The position numbers and the translations under genes were made by a program. From Deltaproteobacteria bacterium (GTDB lineage Bacteria > Desulfobacterota > Binatia > UBA9968 > JAJDTQ01), in the NCBI GenBank assembly GCA_028821115.1, contig JAPPHF010000084.1:1-35836 (forward strand): a stretch of DNA of 35,836 bases, in the 5' to 3' direction. The notes under the pieces were generated by a model. The model worked only from the letters and a program-made list of their open reading frames with translations. It was not told the DNA's origin and made no database searches. Positions 22,076 to 29,924 of the stretch are shown here, piece by piece. How positions within the stretch are numbered: position 1 is the first letter of the stretch; every line of letters starts with the position of its first letter.

Positions 22076-24312
22076 GAGTCGTCGGTCAGGAGCTACCCAG
22101 GGTCGAAATCTTCGAGAAGGTCACCGGGCAGTCGGTGTTCGGCGCGGACGTGTCGCCGGGGGGCCAAGTGCTCCACGGCAAGATGGTGCTGAGCCCGCAC
22201 GCACATGCGCGCATCACCGCCGTTCGCACCGAGCGCGCCGAGGGGCTGCCGGGCGTCCGCGCCGTGGTCACCGCGGCCGACGTGCCCGCGGTACGCTACG
22301 GCAAATTCGTCCGCGACGAGGAGTACTTCGCCAGTACCAAGGTGCGCTACGTCGGCGACCGCATCGCCGCGGTGGCGGCGGTGGACGAGGAGACGGCCGA
22401 GGAAGCCGCGCGCCTCATCGAGGTTGACTACGAGGTGCTTCCGGCGGTGACCTCGGGGCTGGAAGCGATGGAGCCGGACGCGCCGCTGATCCACGACAGC
22501 TATGCCGACTATTGGACACAGCCCAGCGTGGAAGACCGCCGCGGCAACGTGTGCAACCACAAGCAGCTCCTGCGCGGCGACGTGGAGGCCGGATTCGCCG
22601 AGGCCGACCGGATCTTCGAGCACCGTTTCCACGCCCCCATGGTGCACCAGACCTACATCGAGCCTCATACCGCGCTGGCGCGCTTCGACGCCTCGGGCAG
22701 GGCGACGGTGTGGGTCCCCACCCAGGCCCAGTTTCCGCTGCGCGACGCCATCGCGGAAATACTCGATATGCCCATGACCAAGGTACGGGTGATCCCGACG
22801 GAGATCGGCGGCGGCTTCGGCGGCAAGATATCGCCCACCGTCGAACCCGCGGCGGTGGCGCTGGCGCGGAAAGCGCGCGGGCCGGTGCGCATCGTCATGG
22901 GCCGCGGCGAAGACTTCCAGACCACCAACCCCCGGCACCCGTTCCACCTGCGTTACAAGACCGGCGTCAAGCTCGACGGCACCATCACGGCCCGGGAGAT
23001 CGAGGTGGTGCTGGGGACCGGATACTCTTCCGGCTCCGGCGTCATGATCAGCCAGGGGGCCGCGGTACGGGCGCCCGGCCCCTACCGCATCCCCAATCTC
23101 AAGATCGACAGCTACTGCGTCTACACCAACACCCCCACCTGCGGGGCCTACCGGGGGCCCGCCGGACCGCAGCTTGCGTTCGCGTCCGAGTCGCAGATCG
23201 ACATCATCGCCCGGGAGCTGGACATCGACCCGTTGGAGATTCGCCTGCGCAACGCCATGGAGGACGGCGACGAGACTCCCGCCGGCCTCCCCCTCAAGGA
23301 CGTCCACGTCAGGGAAACCGTTCGCAAGGCCGCGGAGGCCATGGACGCGGCCCCCAGAGCGGAGGGCGCCAACATCGGACGGGGGATGGCGGCGGCCCAC
23401 TGGCTGGTGGGGGGCATGGCGTCCAGCGCCGGCGTCAAGCTCAACGAGGACGGCACCTTCGCCATCCTCACGGGCCTGGTGGACCTGAGCGGCGCCAGCA
23501 CATCCCTGGCGCAGATCGCCGCGGAAGTGTTGGGAGTGTCCCTCGACGACGTCCACGTGCGCACCGCCGACACGGATTTCGCGCCCCATTCCACCATCAG
23601 CGCCGGCAGCCAGGCGCTCAAGAGCATGGGCGGCGCGGTGTTGTTGGCGGCGAGGGACGTCAAGCGACAGATTCAGCAGGTGGCCTCGGACAAGTTGGAG
23701 GCCGATCCCGGCGACCTTGAGCTCGGCGAACACAAGGTCTTCGTCAAGGGCAGCCCGGAACGGTCCGTCTCGCTTCGGGAGGTGGGCCGCTCGGCCCTGG
23801 AGCACGAACGCGGACCCATCGTCAGCACCCAGTCCGTGTCCCGACTCATCCCGCACCCGGCGGTGGCGGCTCACGCCGCCGAGGTGGAGGTGGACCCGGA
23901 GACCGGTCACGTGCGTATCCTTCGCTACGTGGCGGTTCAGGACGTGGGGACGGCGGTCAATCCCTTGTCGGTTCGCGGTCAGATACAGGGTGGAGTGATG
24001 CAAGGGCTCGGGCAGGCGCTGAGCGAGGCCTGCACCTTCACGGACGGGAAAATGGACAACCCGAACCTGCTGGACTACAAGATCTTCAGCGCGCTGGACG
24101 CTCCGCCGGTGGAGGTGCACCTGATCCAGCACCCTTGCGCCACGGGCCCCTTGGGCGCCAAGGGCGTGGGCGAGCCGCCCATCATCCCGCCGCCCGCGGT
24201 CATCGCCAACGCCGTCCATGACGCGGTGGGCGTGCGCATCCACGAACTTCCCGTGACGCCGGAGAAGATCGTCCGCGCGTTACAGGCCAGACGGGCCGAG
24301 CGGCAACCGTAG
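22072..24312 (+). CDS. Molybdenum hydroxylase, molybdopterin-binding (large) subunit
   Basis: A 746-residue catalytic subunit. The start is the ATG at 22072, overlapping the previous stop, with GGAGG 5 nt upstream; the longer frame reaching to 21745 is a shadow. Molybdopterin motifs are present: GGGFGGK (about 246-252), GAYRGPAGPQ (about 358-367) and the late GAKGVGEPP (about 695-703), whose glutamate is the base that activates water. The active-site loop reads AYRGPAG and lacks the VAYRCSFR cysteine of form-I CO dehydrogenase, so this is not a standard carbon monoxide enzyme. The substrate is probably an aldehyde, purine or N-heterocycle, which is inference. The enzyme is cytoplasmic. Confidence 0.95.
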   Translation: MRVVGQELPRVEIFEKVTGQSVFGADVSPGGQVLHGKMVLSPHAHARITAVRTERAEGLPGVRAVVTAADVPAVRYGKFVRDEEYFASTKVRYVGDRIAAVAAVDEETAEEAARLIEVDYEVLPAVTSGLEAMEPDAPLIHDSYADYWTQPSVEDRRGNVCNHKQLLRGDVEAGFAEADRIFEHRFHAPMVHQTYIEPHTALARFDASGRATVWVPTQAQFPLRDAIAEILDMPMTKVRVIPTEIGGGFGGKISPTVEPAAVALARKARGPVRIVMGRGEDFQTTNPRHPFHLRYKTGVKLDGTITAREIEVVLGTGYSSGSGVMISQGAAVRAPGPYRIPNLKIDSYCVYTNTPTCGAYRGPAGPQLAFASESQIDIIARELDIDPLEIRLRNAMEDGDETPAGLPLKDVHVRETVRKAAEAMDAAPRAEGANIGRGMAAAHWLVGGMASSAGVKLNEDGTFAILTGLVDLSGASTSLAQIAAEVLGVSLDDVHVRTADTDFAPHSTISAGSQALKSMGGAVLLAARDVKRQIQQVASDKLEADPGDLELGEHKVFVKGSPERSVSLREVGRSALEHERGPIVSTQSVSRLIPHPAVAAHAAEVEVDPETGHVRILRYVAVQDVGTAVNPLSVRGQIQGGVMQGLGQALSEACTFTDGKMDNPNLLDYKIFSALDAPPVEVHLIQHPCATGPLGAKGVGEPPIIPPPAVIANAVHDAVGVRIHELPVTPEKIVRALQARRAERQP

Positions 24313-24402
24313 CGACGAACCGGAAACGCCGCCGCCGGGACGCCGGCACCGAGTCCACGGAATGTGAGAGAATATCGGACGACCGCGGACGCGGCCGCCG
24401 TG

Positions 24403-24636
24403 TCAGAGCCCCAGAAGCGAGTCGATCCGTTCCTGATCGAAGCCGACCACGGCTTCCCCGTCGATGATGACCACGGGGGTGCTTTGGAAACCGCGCGCCA
24501 GAAGGTCCTTCAGCGCCTCCTCGTCCTCGCGAATGTTCTTCTCCACGAAATCAACGCCCTTTTGAGAAAGATACTCTTTCTCTCGATGACAGGGCGGTCA
24601 ACCGGGTTGGGTGAACAGAATGATGGATTCGGCCAT
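24403..24636 (-). CDS. Glutaredoxin-like selenoprotein with in-frame UGA (Sec) at the redox site
   Basis: Reading the minus strand from ATG at 24636 gives 77 residues up to TGA at 24403-24405, with one internal TGA at codon 13 (24598-24600). The residues before it are MAESIILFTQPG, those after it PPCHREKEYLSQKGVD, so UGA takes the place of the first cysteine of a CPPC-type site, giving U-P-P-C. The rest is a normal glutaredoxin/NrdH-like chain: the cis-proline block STPVVIIDGE and the final VVGFDQERIDSLLGL. GGAGG lies 5 nt upstream of the start, and a promoter with TTGAGA and TATGAA precedes it. A bacterial SECIS-type hairpin follows the UGA. It would act as a small cytoplasmic disulfide or peroxide reductant. 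Ordinary gene calling misses it. A sequencing error from TGC to TGA is the alternative, but the hairpin argues against it. Confidence 0.85.
24555..24600 (-). promoter_or_regulatory. Bacterial SECIS-like hairpin behind the glutaredoxin UGA
   Basis: On the coding strand, UGA (24600-24598) is followed by CGCCCU (24596-24591), which pairs with AGGGCG (24560-24555). Inside is an 8-bp perfect stem GAGAAAGA (24582-24575)/UCUUUCUC (24571-24564) with loop GUA (24574-24572). The loop starts with G and lies 23 nt after the UGA. Both traits match the published form of bacterial SECIS elements (G in the first two loop positions, 16-37 nt from the UGA). Confidence 0.8.
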
Positions 24637-24655
24637 GGGTACCTCCGTGTCTCGT

Positions 24656-24683
24656 TTCATAGCATCGACCGGTCATTTCTCAA
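24656..24683 (-). promoter_or_regulatory. Promoter for the glutaredoxin-like selenoprotein gene
   Basis: On the minus strand, TTGAGA (24678-24683), 16 nt and TATGAA (24656-24661). The predicted start near 24649 leaves a short leader that just fits the GGAGG at 24642-24646. On the other strand TTGACA at 24692-24697 is a possible -35 box for the binding-protein gene at 24770, but its -10 box (TAGCCA) is poor. Confidence 0.5.
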
Positions 24684-24769
24684 AGGGCGTCTTGACATGA
24701 CCGCGCCACTTCTGTAGCCAAGGGTCTCGGCGTGGATGACGCCGGCAGAACCGAAACGGAGGGACATTT

Positions 24770-25819
24770 ATGACACGCAAGGGTTTATCCTTTCTGGCCG
24801 CGGCCATCATCCTGGGCGCCGCTCTATACGCAACTCCCGAGGCGCGCGCCGAGGACTTCTACAAGGACAAGACGTTCCGCTTCATCGTCGGCTTCTCCCC
24901 CGGGGGCGGCTATGACACCTACACGCGGCTGATCGCCCGCTACTTCGGCAAGTACGTTCCCGGCAACCCCACCACACTGGTTCAGAACATGACCGGAGCC
25001 GGCAGCCTGATCTCGGCCACCTACATCGGCCGGCGGGCCAAGCCCGACGGTCTCAGCGGCGCGGTGTTCAACAACTCCCTCATCGTGCAAAAGGCCCTGG
25101 GCGACAAGAAGGCCGGCGCGGTGCCGTTCGAGAAGATGGAATGGGCGGGCGCCCCCAGCAAGGGCGAGATCGTGTGCATGATGATGGCCTTCTCCGGCAA
25201 GACGACCTGGAAGGATGTCATCAATTCCAAGGAACCCATCAAGATCGGCGCCACCCGGGCCGGCTCCACCGGCCACGACATCCCGGCTATCCTGAACAAG
25301 GCCATGGGCACCAAGTTCAAGATCGTCACCGGGTACCGGGGGACGGCTACCATACGGCTGGCGCTGGAGGGACGCGAGGTCGACGGCTTCTGCTCCCAGT
25401 GGGAGTCCATGCGGGTCACCGCCCGGAGCATGCTGGACGCCGAGGGCGACCAGAAGCTGGTCCCCTTCGTCATCGACAGTCACAGCTACCCTGACCCGGA
25501 GATTCAGAGCATACCGCTGTTCAAGGACGTGCTGAACAAGGAAGCCCTCCAGCTCTACAACTCGTGGGCGTTCCAGATGGCGTTCCAGCGCATGCTCGCG
25601 CTGCCGCCGGGCACGCCCAAGGACCGCGTGAAGATCCTGCAGACGGCCTACGCGAACACCCTGAAGGATCCCCAACTTCTGGCCGAAGCCAAGAAATCCA
25701 AGGTCCTGATCACCCCTGTCTCGGGTGCCGAGGTGGAGAAGCTCGTGGACGGGATCATCAACATGCCGCAGCACGTCAGGGAGAGCCTGTCGTTCCTGGT
25801 GAGGAAATCGAAGAAGTAG
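24770..25819 (+). CDS. TTT-family periplasmic solute-binding protein (TctC-like)
   Basis: A 349-residue protein with a signal peptide (LSFLAAAIILGAALYATPEARA, cleavage before EDFY). It continues with FRFIVGFSPGGGYDTYTRLIARYFGKYVPG and NMTGAGSLISATYIGRRAKPDG, the hallmark N-lobe of TctC-type binding proteins, and later GYRGTATIRLALEGREVDG. It should capture a carboxylate or related solute in the periplasm. GGAGG lies 8 nt before the ATG. No membrane subunits are beside it, so it may feed the TctA/B pair at 795-2959 or another one. It converges with the CoA ligase/UbiD pair, which could handle its solute, an inference from position only. Confidence 0.9.
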   Translation: MTRKGLSFLAAAIILGAALYATPEARAEDFYKDKTFRFIVGFSPGGGYDTYTRLIARYFGKYVPGNPTTLVQNMTGAGSLISATYIGRRAKPDGLSGAVFNNSLIVQKALGDKKAGAVPFEKMEWAGAPSKGEIVCMMMAFSGKTTWKDVINSKEPIKIGATRAGSTGHDIPAILNKAMGTKFKIVTGYRGTATIRLALEGREVDGFCSQWESMRVTARSMLDAEGDQKLVPFVIDSHSYPDPEIQSIPLFKDVLNKEALQLYNSWAFQMAFQRMLALPPGTPKDRVKILQTAYANTLKDPQLLAEAKKSKVLITPVSGAEVEKLVDGIINMPQHVRESLSFLVRKSKK

Positions 25820-25844
25820 CCGTCGTCATTCGAGGGAGGGGAGC

Positions 25845-27272
25845 CTAGGGTTCCTCTCCCTCCCCTTTCTCCGCGCCCCAACCCCGCAGGAGCTCCGCCT
25901 TTACCACCTTCCCGGTCGGCCCCTTGGGCAGCTCGGGCACGACACGGAGGTGCCGCGGGTACTTGAAGCGGGCGAGCCGGTCCGCGCAATAGGCCGCGAG
26001 GGTGTCGGTTCCCGGGCTCGTACCCGGTTTCGCCACCACGAAAGCCGCCACCTCCTCGCCCAGCTCCGGGTGCGGTACCCCCACCACCGCGGCCTCGGCA
26101 ACGTCCGGGTGCTCGGCCAGCACCGCCTCGACTTCCTGGGGGAAGACCGAGTAGCCGCCCCGGAGGATGCGTTCCCTGAGGCGCCCGGTGATCTCCACGA
26201 ACCCGTCGGGCGAGATCCGCGCGAGATCGCCGGTCCGGAACCAGCCGTCCTCCAGCACCGGTGCGGGATCGTTCCAGTAGCCTTGAAGCGCGGCCGGGGT
26301 CCTGATGCAGAGCTCCCCCGTGTCTCCTTCTCCGGACCCCACGCCCTCGTCCGCCAGCACCCGGACGTCCACGCCCGGAACCGCGCGCCCGACGCATTCC
26401 GGCCGGTCCTCCGGTTCCGACGCCAGATACGAGATGGGCCGGAACAACTCGGTCATGCCGTAACCCCGGAGGATGCGGTGGCCGGCGCGGCGGCGCCATT
26501 CCGAAGCCAGGTCCCATGGGCACGGCGCGGCGCCGGACACCGACAGGCGCAGCGAGGACAGGTCCGCGCCGGCAAACTCCGGCGCGCCCAACAGCCGCCG
26601 GAACATGGTGGCCACACCCAGGAAAAGGGTGACGCGGCGCTCCTGGATGGTTGCGATCACCCCGTCGGGCGCGAACCCTCCGGGGAGCACCACCTGGGCG
26701 CCCTTGAGCAGCGCGGCCAGGAGCGAGCCGTTGAGCCCGAAGGAATGGGGCAGTGGCAGCACCGACAGCACCACGTCCTCGGACGTGACCGCCATCATGT
26801 CCGCCCACGAGTGGTTGGCGAAGGTCAGCGCCGCGTGGCTGAACACGGCGCCCTTGGGCCGGCCGGTGCTGCCGGAGCTGTAGCCGAAGTGGGCCGGCGC
26901 GGCGCACTCCGCCGCCGTGTCCCAGGCGCCCTCCCGCGCCACTACGTGCTCGACCACCGCCGCCGGGTCCACATCCGCCAGGATGGCGTCCCGTTCCTCG
27001 GGCTTCAGCAACGGGCTGAGCGGCACCGCGGTAGCGCCCAGCTTCCAGACGCCCAGCATCGCCACCACGAAAGTCCAGTGGTTGGGCAGCACCATCGCGA
27101 CCCGATCGCCCGGCCCGATGTTGCCCGCCGCAAGCTCCCGCGCGAACCCGGCCGCGCGTTGGTGCAGGACGCCGTAGGTCAGGGTCGCGTCGGGACAGAG
27201 CAACGCGGGCTTTTCCGGGAAGCGCGCCGCGGTCTCCTCCAGGAGACAGACGAAGTTCCGCGTAGAGGTCAA
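25845..27272 (-). CDS. AMP-dependent acyl/aryl-CoA ligase
   Basis: A 475-residue adenylate-forming enzyme, slightly short but complete. Core motifs run in order: YSSGSTGRPKG (131-141, ATP loop), VSGAAPCPWD, RGYGMTELFRP, TGDLARIS, GRLRERILRGGYSVFPQEVE, and PKGPTGKVVK near residue 455 with the catalytic lysine. It activates a carboxylic acid to its acyl-CoA through an acyl-AMP. The start is TTG at 27272 directly after the UbiD-like gene's TAA, with GGGG about 6 nt upstream, and the conserved N-terminus starts right there. The two genes are coupled. Together they suggest processing of an aromatic or unsaturated acid after decarboxylation or before carboxylation, though the substrate is unknown. 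Confidence 0.9.
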   Translation of the reverse strand: MTSTRNFVCLLEETAARFPEKPALLCPDATLTYGVLHQRAAGFARELAAGNIGPGDRVAMVLPNHWTFVVAMLGVWKLGATAVPLSPLLKPEERDAILADVDPAAVVEHVVAREGAWDTAAECAAPAHFGYSSGSTGRPKGAVFSHAALTFANHSWADMMAVTSEDVVLSVLPLPHSFGLNGSLLAALLKGAQVVLPGGFAPDGVIATIQERRVTLFLGVATMFRRLLGAPEFAGADLSSLRLSVSGAAPCPWDLASEWRRRAGHRILRGYGMTELFRPISYLASEPEDRPECVGRAVPGVDVRVLADEGVGSGEGDTGELCIRTPAALQGYWNDPAPVLEDGWFRTGDLARISPDGFVEITGRLRERILRGGYSVFPQEVEAVLAEHPDVAEAAVVGVPHPELGEEVAAFVVAKPGTSPGTDTLAAYCADRLARFKYPRHLRVVPELPKGPTGKVVKAELLRGWGAEKGEGEEP

Positions 27273-28622
27273 TTACAACCCCAGCTTGTCCAGGTCGATG
27301 CGCTCCAGAACGTCCCGGGGAATGCGGTTGCGCGGCGTGTACCCGGCCAGGGAGGGCTTGGCGGTGGCGTCGACGCCCCACTTGGCGGTGTAGCCGTCGG
27401 AGTCCGTGGAGGGGTCGAGGTCCGAGCCGCGGGTGTTGGAGATGACCGTGATGTCCCGGTCCGCCTGGCACCGCGTTCCCAGGGCCCAGGCCACCTCCCG
27501 GTCGTCGAAGATATCGACGTCGTGGTCCACCACCACCACCCACTTGATGTACATGTCGGCGCCCAGCACCGCCAGGATGGCGTTCTTCGCCTGGCCCGGA
27601 ACCCGCTGATTGATTGCGACGTAGCAGCTGTAAGGCGCCGGAACCCGCACCGCGGTCACTGACGGGACGATCGCGCGCACGGCCCGGTAGAGGTTCGATT
27701 CCATGGGAATGGTGGACAGCAGCAGGTGATCCACCTGGGCCACGGCGATGTCGTGGAACAGCGCCCCTTCCCGCATGGTCACCGCGTTGTAGCGCACCAC
27801 TTCGCGCTGGCGCTCGCCTAGGCTGTAGCCGGTGAATTCGCTGAAGGGCCCCTCCGGAGTCCGTTCGCCGGGCAGGATCTCGCCCTCCAGGACCAGTTCC
27901 GCCTGGGCCGGCACCAGCAGGTCCGAGGTCTCGCAGCGCACCAGCTCCAGCGGTTCCCCCAGGATCCCGCCCATGATCGCGCGCTCGTCCTCGTCGATGG
28001 AGCCAATGGCCAGCGCCCCCAGGCCGATGGCCGGATGAACCCCGACGGCGAACGCCACGGGCAGCGCCTCCCCCCGGGCCTCCGCCTTCTGGTAGAACTC
28101 CCACAGGTGCTTCGACGCCGTGATATGGATGGAGGTCCGGCCCTTCCCCATGATCATCAGACGGTTGTAGGCGCAGTTCCAGGTGCCGTCCTCCGGGTCC
28201 TTCGCGAACGAGATGGCCGCGGTGATATAGGGGCCCGCGTCGGCCGCGTGATGAACGATCTGCGGCAACGCCAGCAGGTCGACGTCTCCGCCTGTCCGCA
28301 CGACTTCCTTGACCGGCCCGGTGCCTACCAACACCGGCGACACCGGACGTTCCATGGCCCTGAGGAACGCACCTTGGACCTCCCGGGGCTCGGTATTCAT
28401 GGCCAGCGCCATGCGCCGCCGGCTCGCATGCAGGTTGGTCACCACCGGAAGCGCGCTGCCCTTGACGTTCTCCAGCAGAAGCACCGGCCGGCGCCGCCGT
28501 TCCCGCGCCAGCTTGGCCACCAGCGCGGTTACCTCGTGGCGCGGGTCCACGGGAGCCGATATTCTGACCAGCTCGTCCTTCGACTCGACGAGATCGAGAT
28601 AACTTCTCAGGTCCTGCGACAT
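27273..28622 (-). CDS. UbiD-family prenylated-FMN decarboxylase
   Basis: A 449-residue protein of the UbiD family, normal length. The catalytic stretch EGEILPGERTPEGPFSEFTGY (about 246-266) carries the glutamate-arginine-glutamate network that works with prenylated FMN, and NCAYNRLMIMGKGRTSIH (about 149-166) forms part of the cofactor pocket. Family members decarboxylate, or with CO2 carboxylate, aromatic and alpha,beta-unsaturated acids. They need prFMN made by UbiX, and no ubiX gene is in the window. The gene is first in a two-gene unit with a CoA ligase. The ATG at 28622 has GGGTGAA upstream. A role in ubiquinone synthesis is less likely because the CoA ligase partner points to catabolism. 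Confidence 0.9.
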   Translation of the reverse strand: MSQDLRSYLDLVESKDELVRISAPVDPRHEVTALVAKLARERRRRPVLLLENVKGSALPVVTNLHASRRRMALAMNTEPREVQGAFLRAMERPVSPVLVGTGPVKEVVRTGGDVDLLALPQIVHHAADAGPYITAAISFAKDPEDGTWNCAYNRLMIMGKGRTSIHITASKHLWEFYQKAEARGEALPVAFAVGVHPAIGLGALAIGSIDEDERAIMGGILGEPLELVRCETSDLLVPAQAELVLEGEILPGERTPEGPFSEFTGYSLGERQREVVRYNAVTMREGALFHDIAVAQVDHLLLSTIPMESNLYRAVRAIVPSVTAVRVPAPYSCYVAINQRVPGQAKNAILAVLGADMYIKWVVVVDHDVDIFDDREVAWALGTRCQADRDITVISNTRGSDLDPSTDSDGYTAKWGVDATAKPSLAGYTPRNRIPRDVLERIDLDKLGL

Positions 28623-28737
28623 GGTTCACCCATTTACACGAGAGTGGCGCGACGCGCGATTCGCGCCATCCCTCGCGCCAAAGCCAAGAGTCAATCGAAA
28701 ACCCCTCCGATTTTGAGCGTCGCGGTCATCTGCCAGC

Positions 28738-29208
28738 CTACGCTCTCACAATCTCCGCCTGATGAGTCACCGGAAAGTTGACCGAGCGCGCGATGAAGCA
28801 CATGGCGTTGGCCTTCTCGTGCAGGTTCTCCGCCGTCCTTGGGTCGCTTTCCGGGCTGATGGTAATGCGGGGTTTGAGGGACACCCCGATAAACTCGCCC
28901 GAGCCGTCGGGATACGTCCGCATTACGCCTTCGGCGGCATCCTCATAGGCCGTGACGACGACCTTGTTGGCCGCGCACAGGTGCAGGTACCAGAGCATGT
29001 GGCAGGCAGAGAGTGCCGCTACGAGTAAATCTTCCGGGTTGTGGCGGCCCGCATCCCCCAGATAGGTCGGGTCGGCCGAACCCTTGATCGGCGGCTTGCC
29101 CGCGCAGACGACGTCGTAATCACGCGTGTACGTCTTGTACGCGGCCGTGCCCCCGCCCCGGTTTCCCGTCCACGTCACGACCGCCGTGTAGGTGTGTTCA
29201 TTCGCCAT
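28738..29208 (-). CDS. OsmC-family peroxiredoxin-like protein (cysteine form)
   Basis: A 156-residue OsmC-family protein. The first redox cysteine is C69 in LLVAALSACHMLWYLHLC and the second is C137 in EKANAMCFIARSVNFPV. These are the two conserved cysteines that reduce organic hydroperoxides in Ohr/OsmC proteins. An arginine-linked activation fits this family. The start has a purine-rich AGGGCGGAAAA upstream. It is divergent from a second OsmC-family gene at 29289, which carries a UGA instead of the first cysteine. The 80-bp space between them holds a possible promoter. Confidence 0.9.
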   Translation of the reverse strand: MANEHTYTAVVTWTGNRGGGTAAYKTYTRDYDVVCAGKPPIKGSADPTYLGDAGRHNPEDLLVAALSACHMLWYLHLCAANKVVVTAYEDAAEGVMRTYPDGSGEFIGVSLKPRITISPESDPRTAENLHEKANAMCFIARSVNFPVTHQAEIVRA

Positions 29209-29228
29209 TTTTCCGCCCTCATATCAAT

Positions 29229-29257
29229 GTGATAGAAAAGATTTCATACGCGAACAA
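29229..29257 (-). promoter_or_regulatory. Possible promoter for the cysteine-form OsmC gene
   Basis: On the minus strand, TTGTTC (29252-29257), 17 nt and TATCAC (29229-29234), just upstream of the ATG at 29208. The boxes are imperfect. No good promoter for the divergent UGA-containing gene was found in the same space. Confidence 0.3.
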
Positions 29258-29288
29258 CTCCAGCTTGATGCGTCCAAAAGGAGGGATC

Positions 29289-29870
29289 ATGGCGATCACG
29301 GAAGAAACCGACGACCCGGGCTGCTGCTCCATCGACTACGGTCACCACAAGGCCGTCTTCGAGCGCCGCCAAAGGGCCTACCGGGAGGACCCCTCCAAGG
29401 CGGTGACAGTGCACGAGGCACGGGTACGCCTGGTCAACGACCACCTGAAGGAGGCCAGGACCTCGGAGGGCTACACCATCCTATGCGACGAGCCGGAGTC
29501 ACGGGGCGGCACCGGCAAGGGAGCCGCCCCGCTTCAGTATTTCGTGGCCTCCATCGGCTTCTGAATGCTCAGCCAGGTGACGCAGTTGGCGTCATTCATG
29601 GACATCCGCATCGAGCGCGCCGAGATCTCGGTGCGTGGAGAGTTCGACCAGAAGGGCAAGTTCGGTCTGTCGGACGTGCCTTCGGCCTGCACCCGCATGG
29701 TCTACCGTCTTGACCTGCAGAGCCCGGACAGCCGGGAGCGCATCGTCGAGTTCACCGAGGCACTGGAGCGCTCCTGTTACACCACCAACACCCTGCGCCG
29801 CCCGGTGGAGGTTGTGCCGGAGCTCACTCTAAACGGCGTCGACGTGCCTCTAGTGTCGTCTCCCACGTAA
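29289..29870 (+). CDS. OsmC-family selenoprotein with in-frame UGA (Sec) in place of the peroxidatic cysteine
   Basis: The start is the ATG at 29289 with GGAGG 6 nt upstream (AAAGGAGGGATC). Reading through one TGA at 29562-29564 (codon 92) to TAA at 29868 gives 193 residues. Before the UGA stands PLQYFVASIGF and after it MLSQVTQLASFMDI, so UGA replaces the first OsmC cysteine (the usual SACH/GFC position). The second cysteine is C163 in ERSCYTTNTLRRPVEV. The two halves as separate frames would be two non-functional pieces, and neither has its own ribosome binding site at the junction. A SECIS-like hairpin follows the UGA. It would act as a Sec-Cys peroxidase of organic hydroperoxides in the cytoplasm, a role taken from its cysteine relatives. 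Confidence 0.87.
29562..29601 (+). promoter_or_regulatory. Bacterial SECIS-like hairpin behind the OsmC UGA
   Basis: After UGA (29562-29564) come 19 nt, then the loop AGUUG (29584-29588). It is closed by a perfect 6-bp stem UGACGC (29578-29583)/GCGUCA (29589-29594). A weaker outer pairing CCA (29573-29575)/UGG (29599-29601) extends it. The second loop base is G, which fits the bacterial SECIS pattern (G in the first two loop positions, 16-37 nt from the UGA). Confidence 0.7.
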
Positions 29871-29924
29871 AGTTGACAGGAGCTGCGCGAGCGGCACCAA
29901 CTCCCGGTGCCGGCTTCGCCTCGT

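Noticed and set aside
25648-28629. A 993-residue minus-strand open frame spanning the UbiD and CoA ligase genes
   Set aside because: It is a GC-rich shadow frame over two well-conserved genes in another frame and shows no domain.
29565-29870. Reading the second OsmC half as its own gene starting at ATG 29565
   Set aside because: The ATG directly follows the UGA with no ribosome binding site, and the product would be only half of an OsmC fold. Sec readthrough explains it better.
24403-29870. Genome-wide reassignment of UGA to an amino acid
   Set aside because: UGA is a normal stop for many genes here (for example at 687-689 and 24403-24405), and the two internal UGAs both stand at redox-cysteine sites with hairpins.
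29851-29870. CTAGTGTC at the end of the OsmC selenoprotein gene as a second MITE end
   Set aside because: Only 8 bases match the MITE end and no partner inverted repeat lies nearby.
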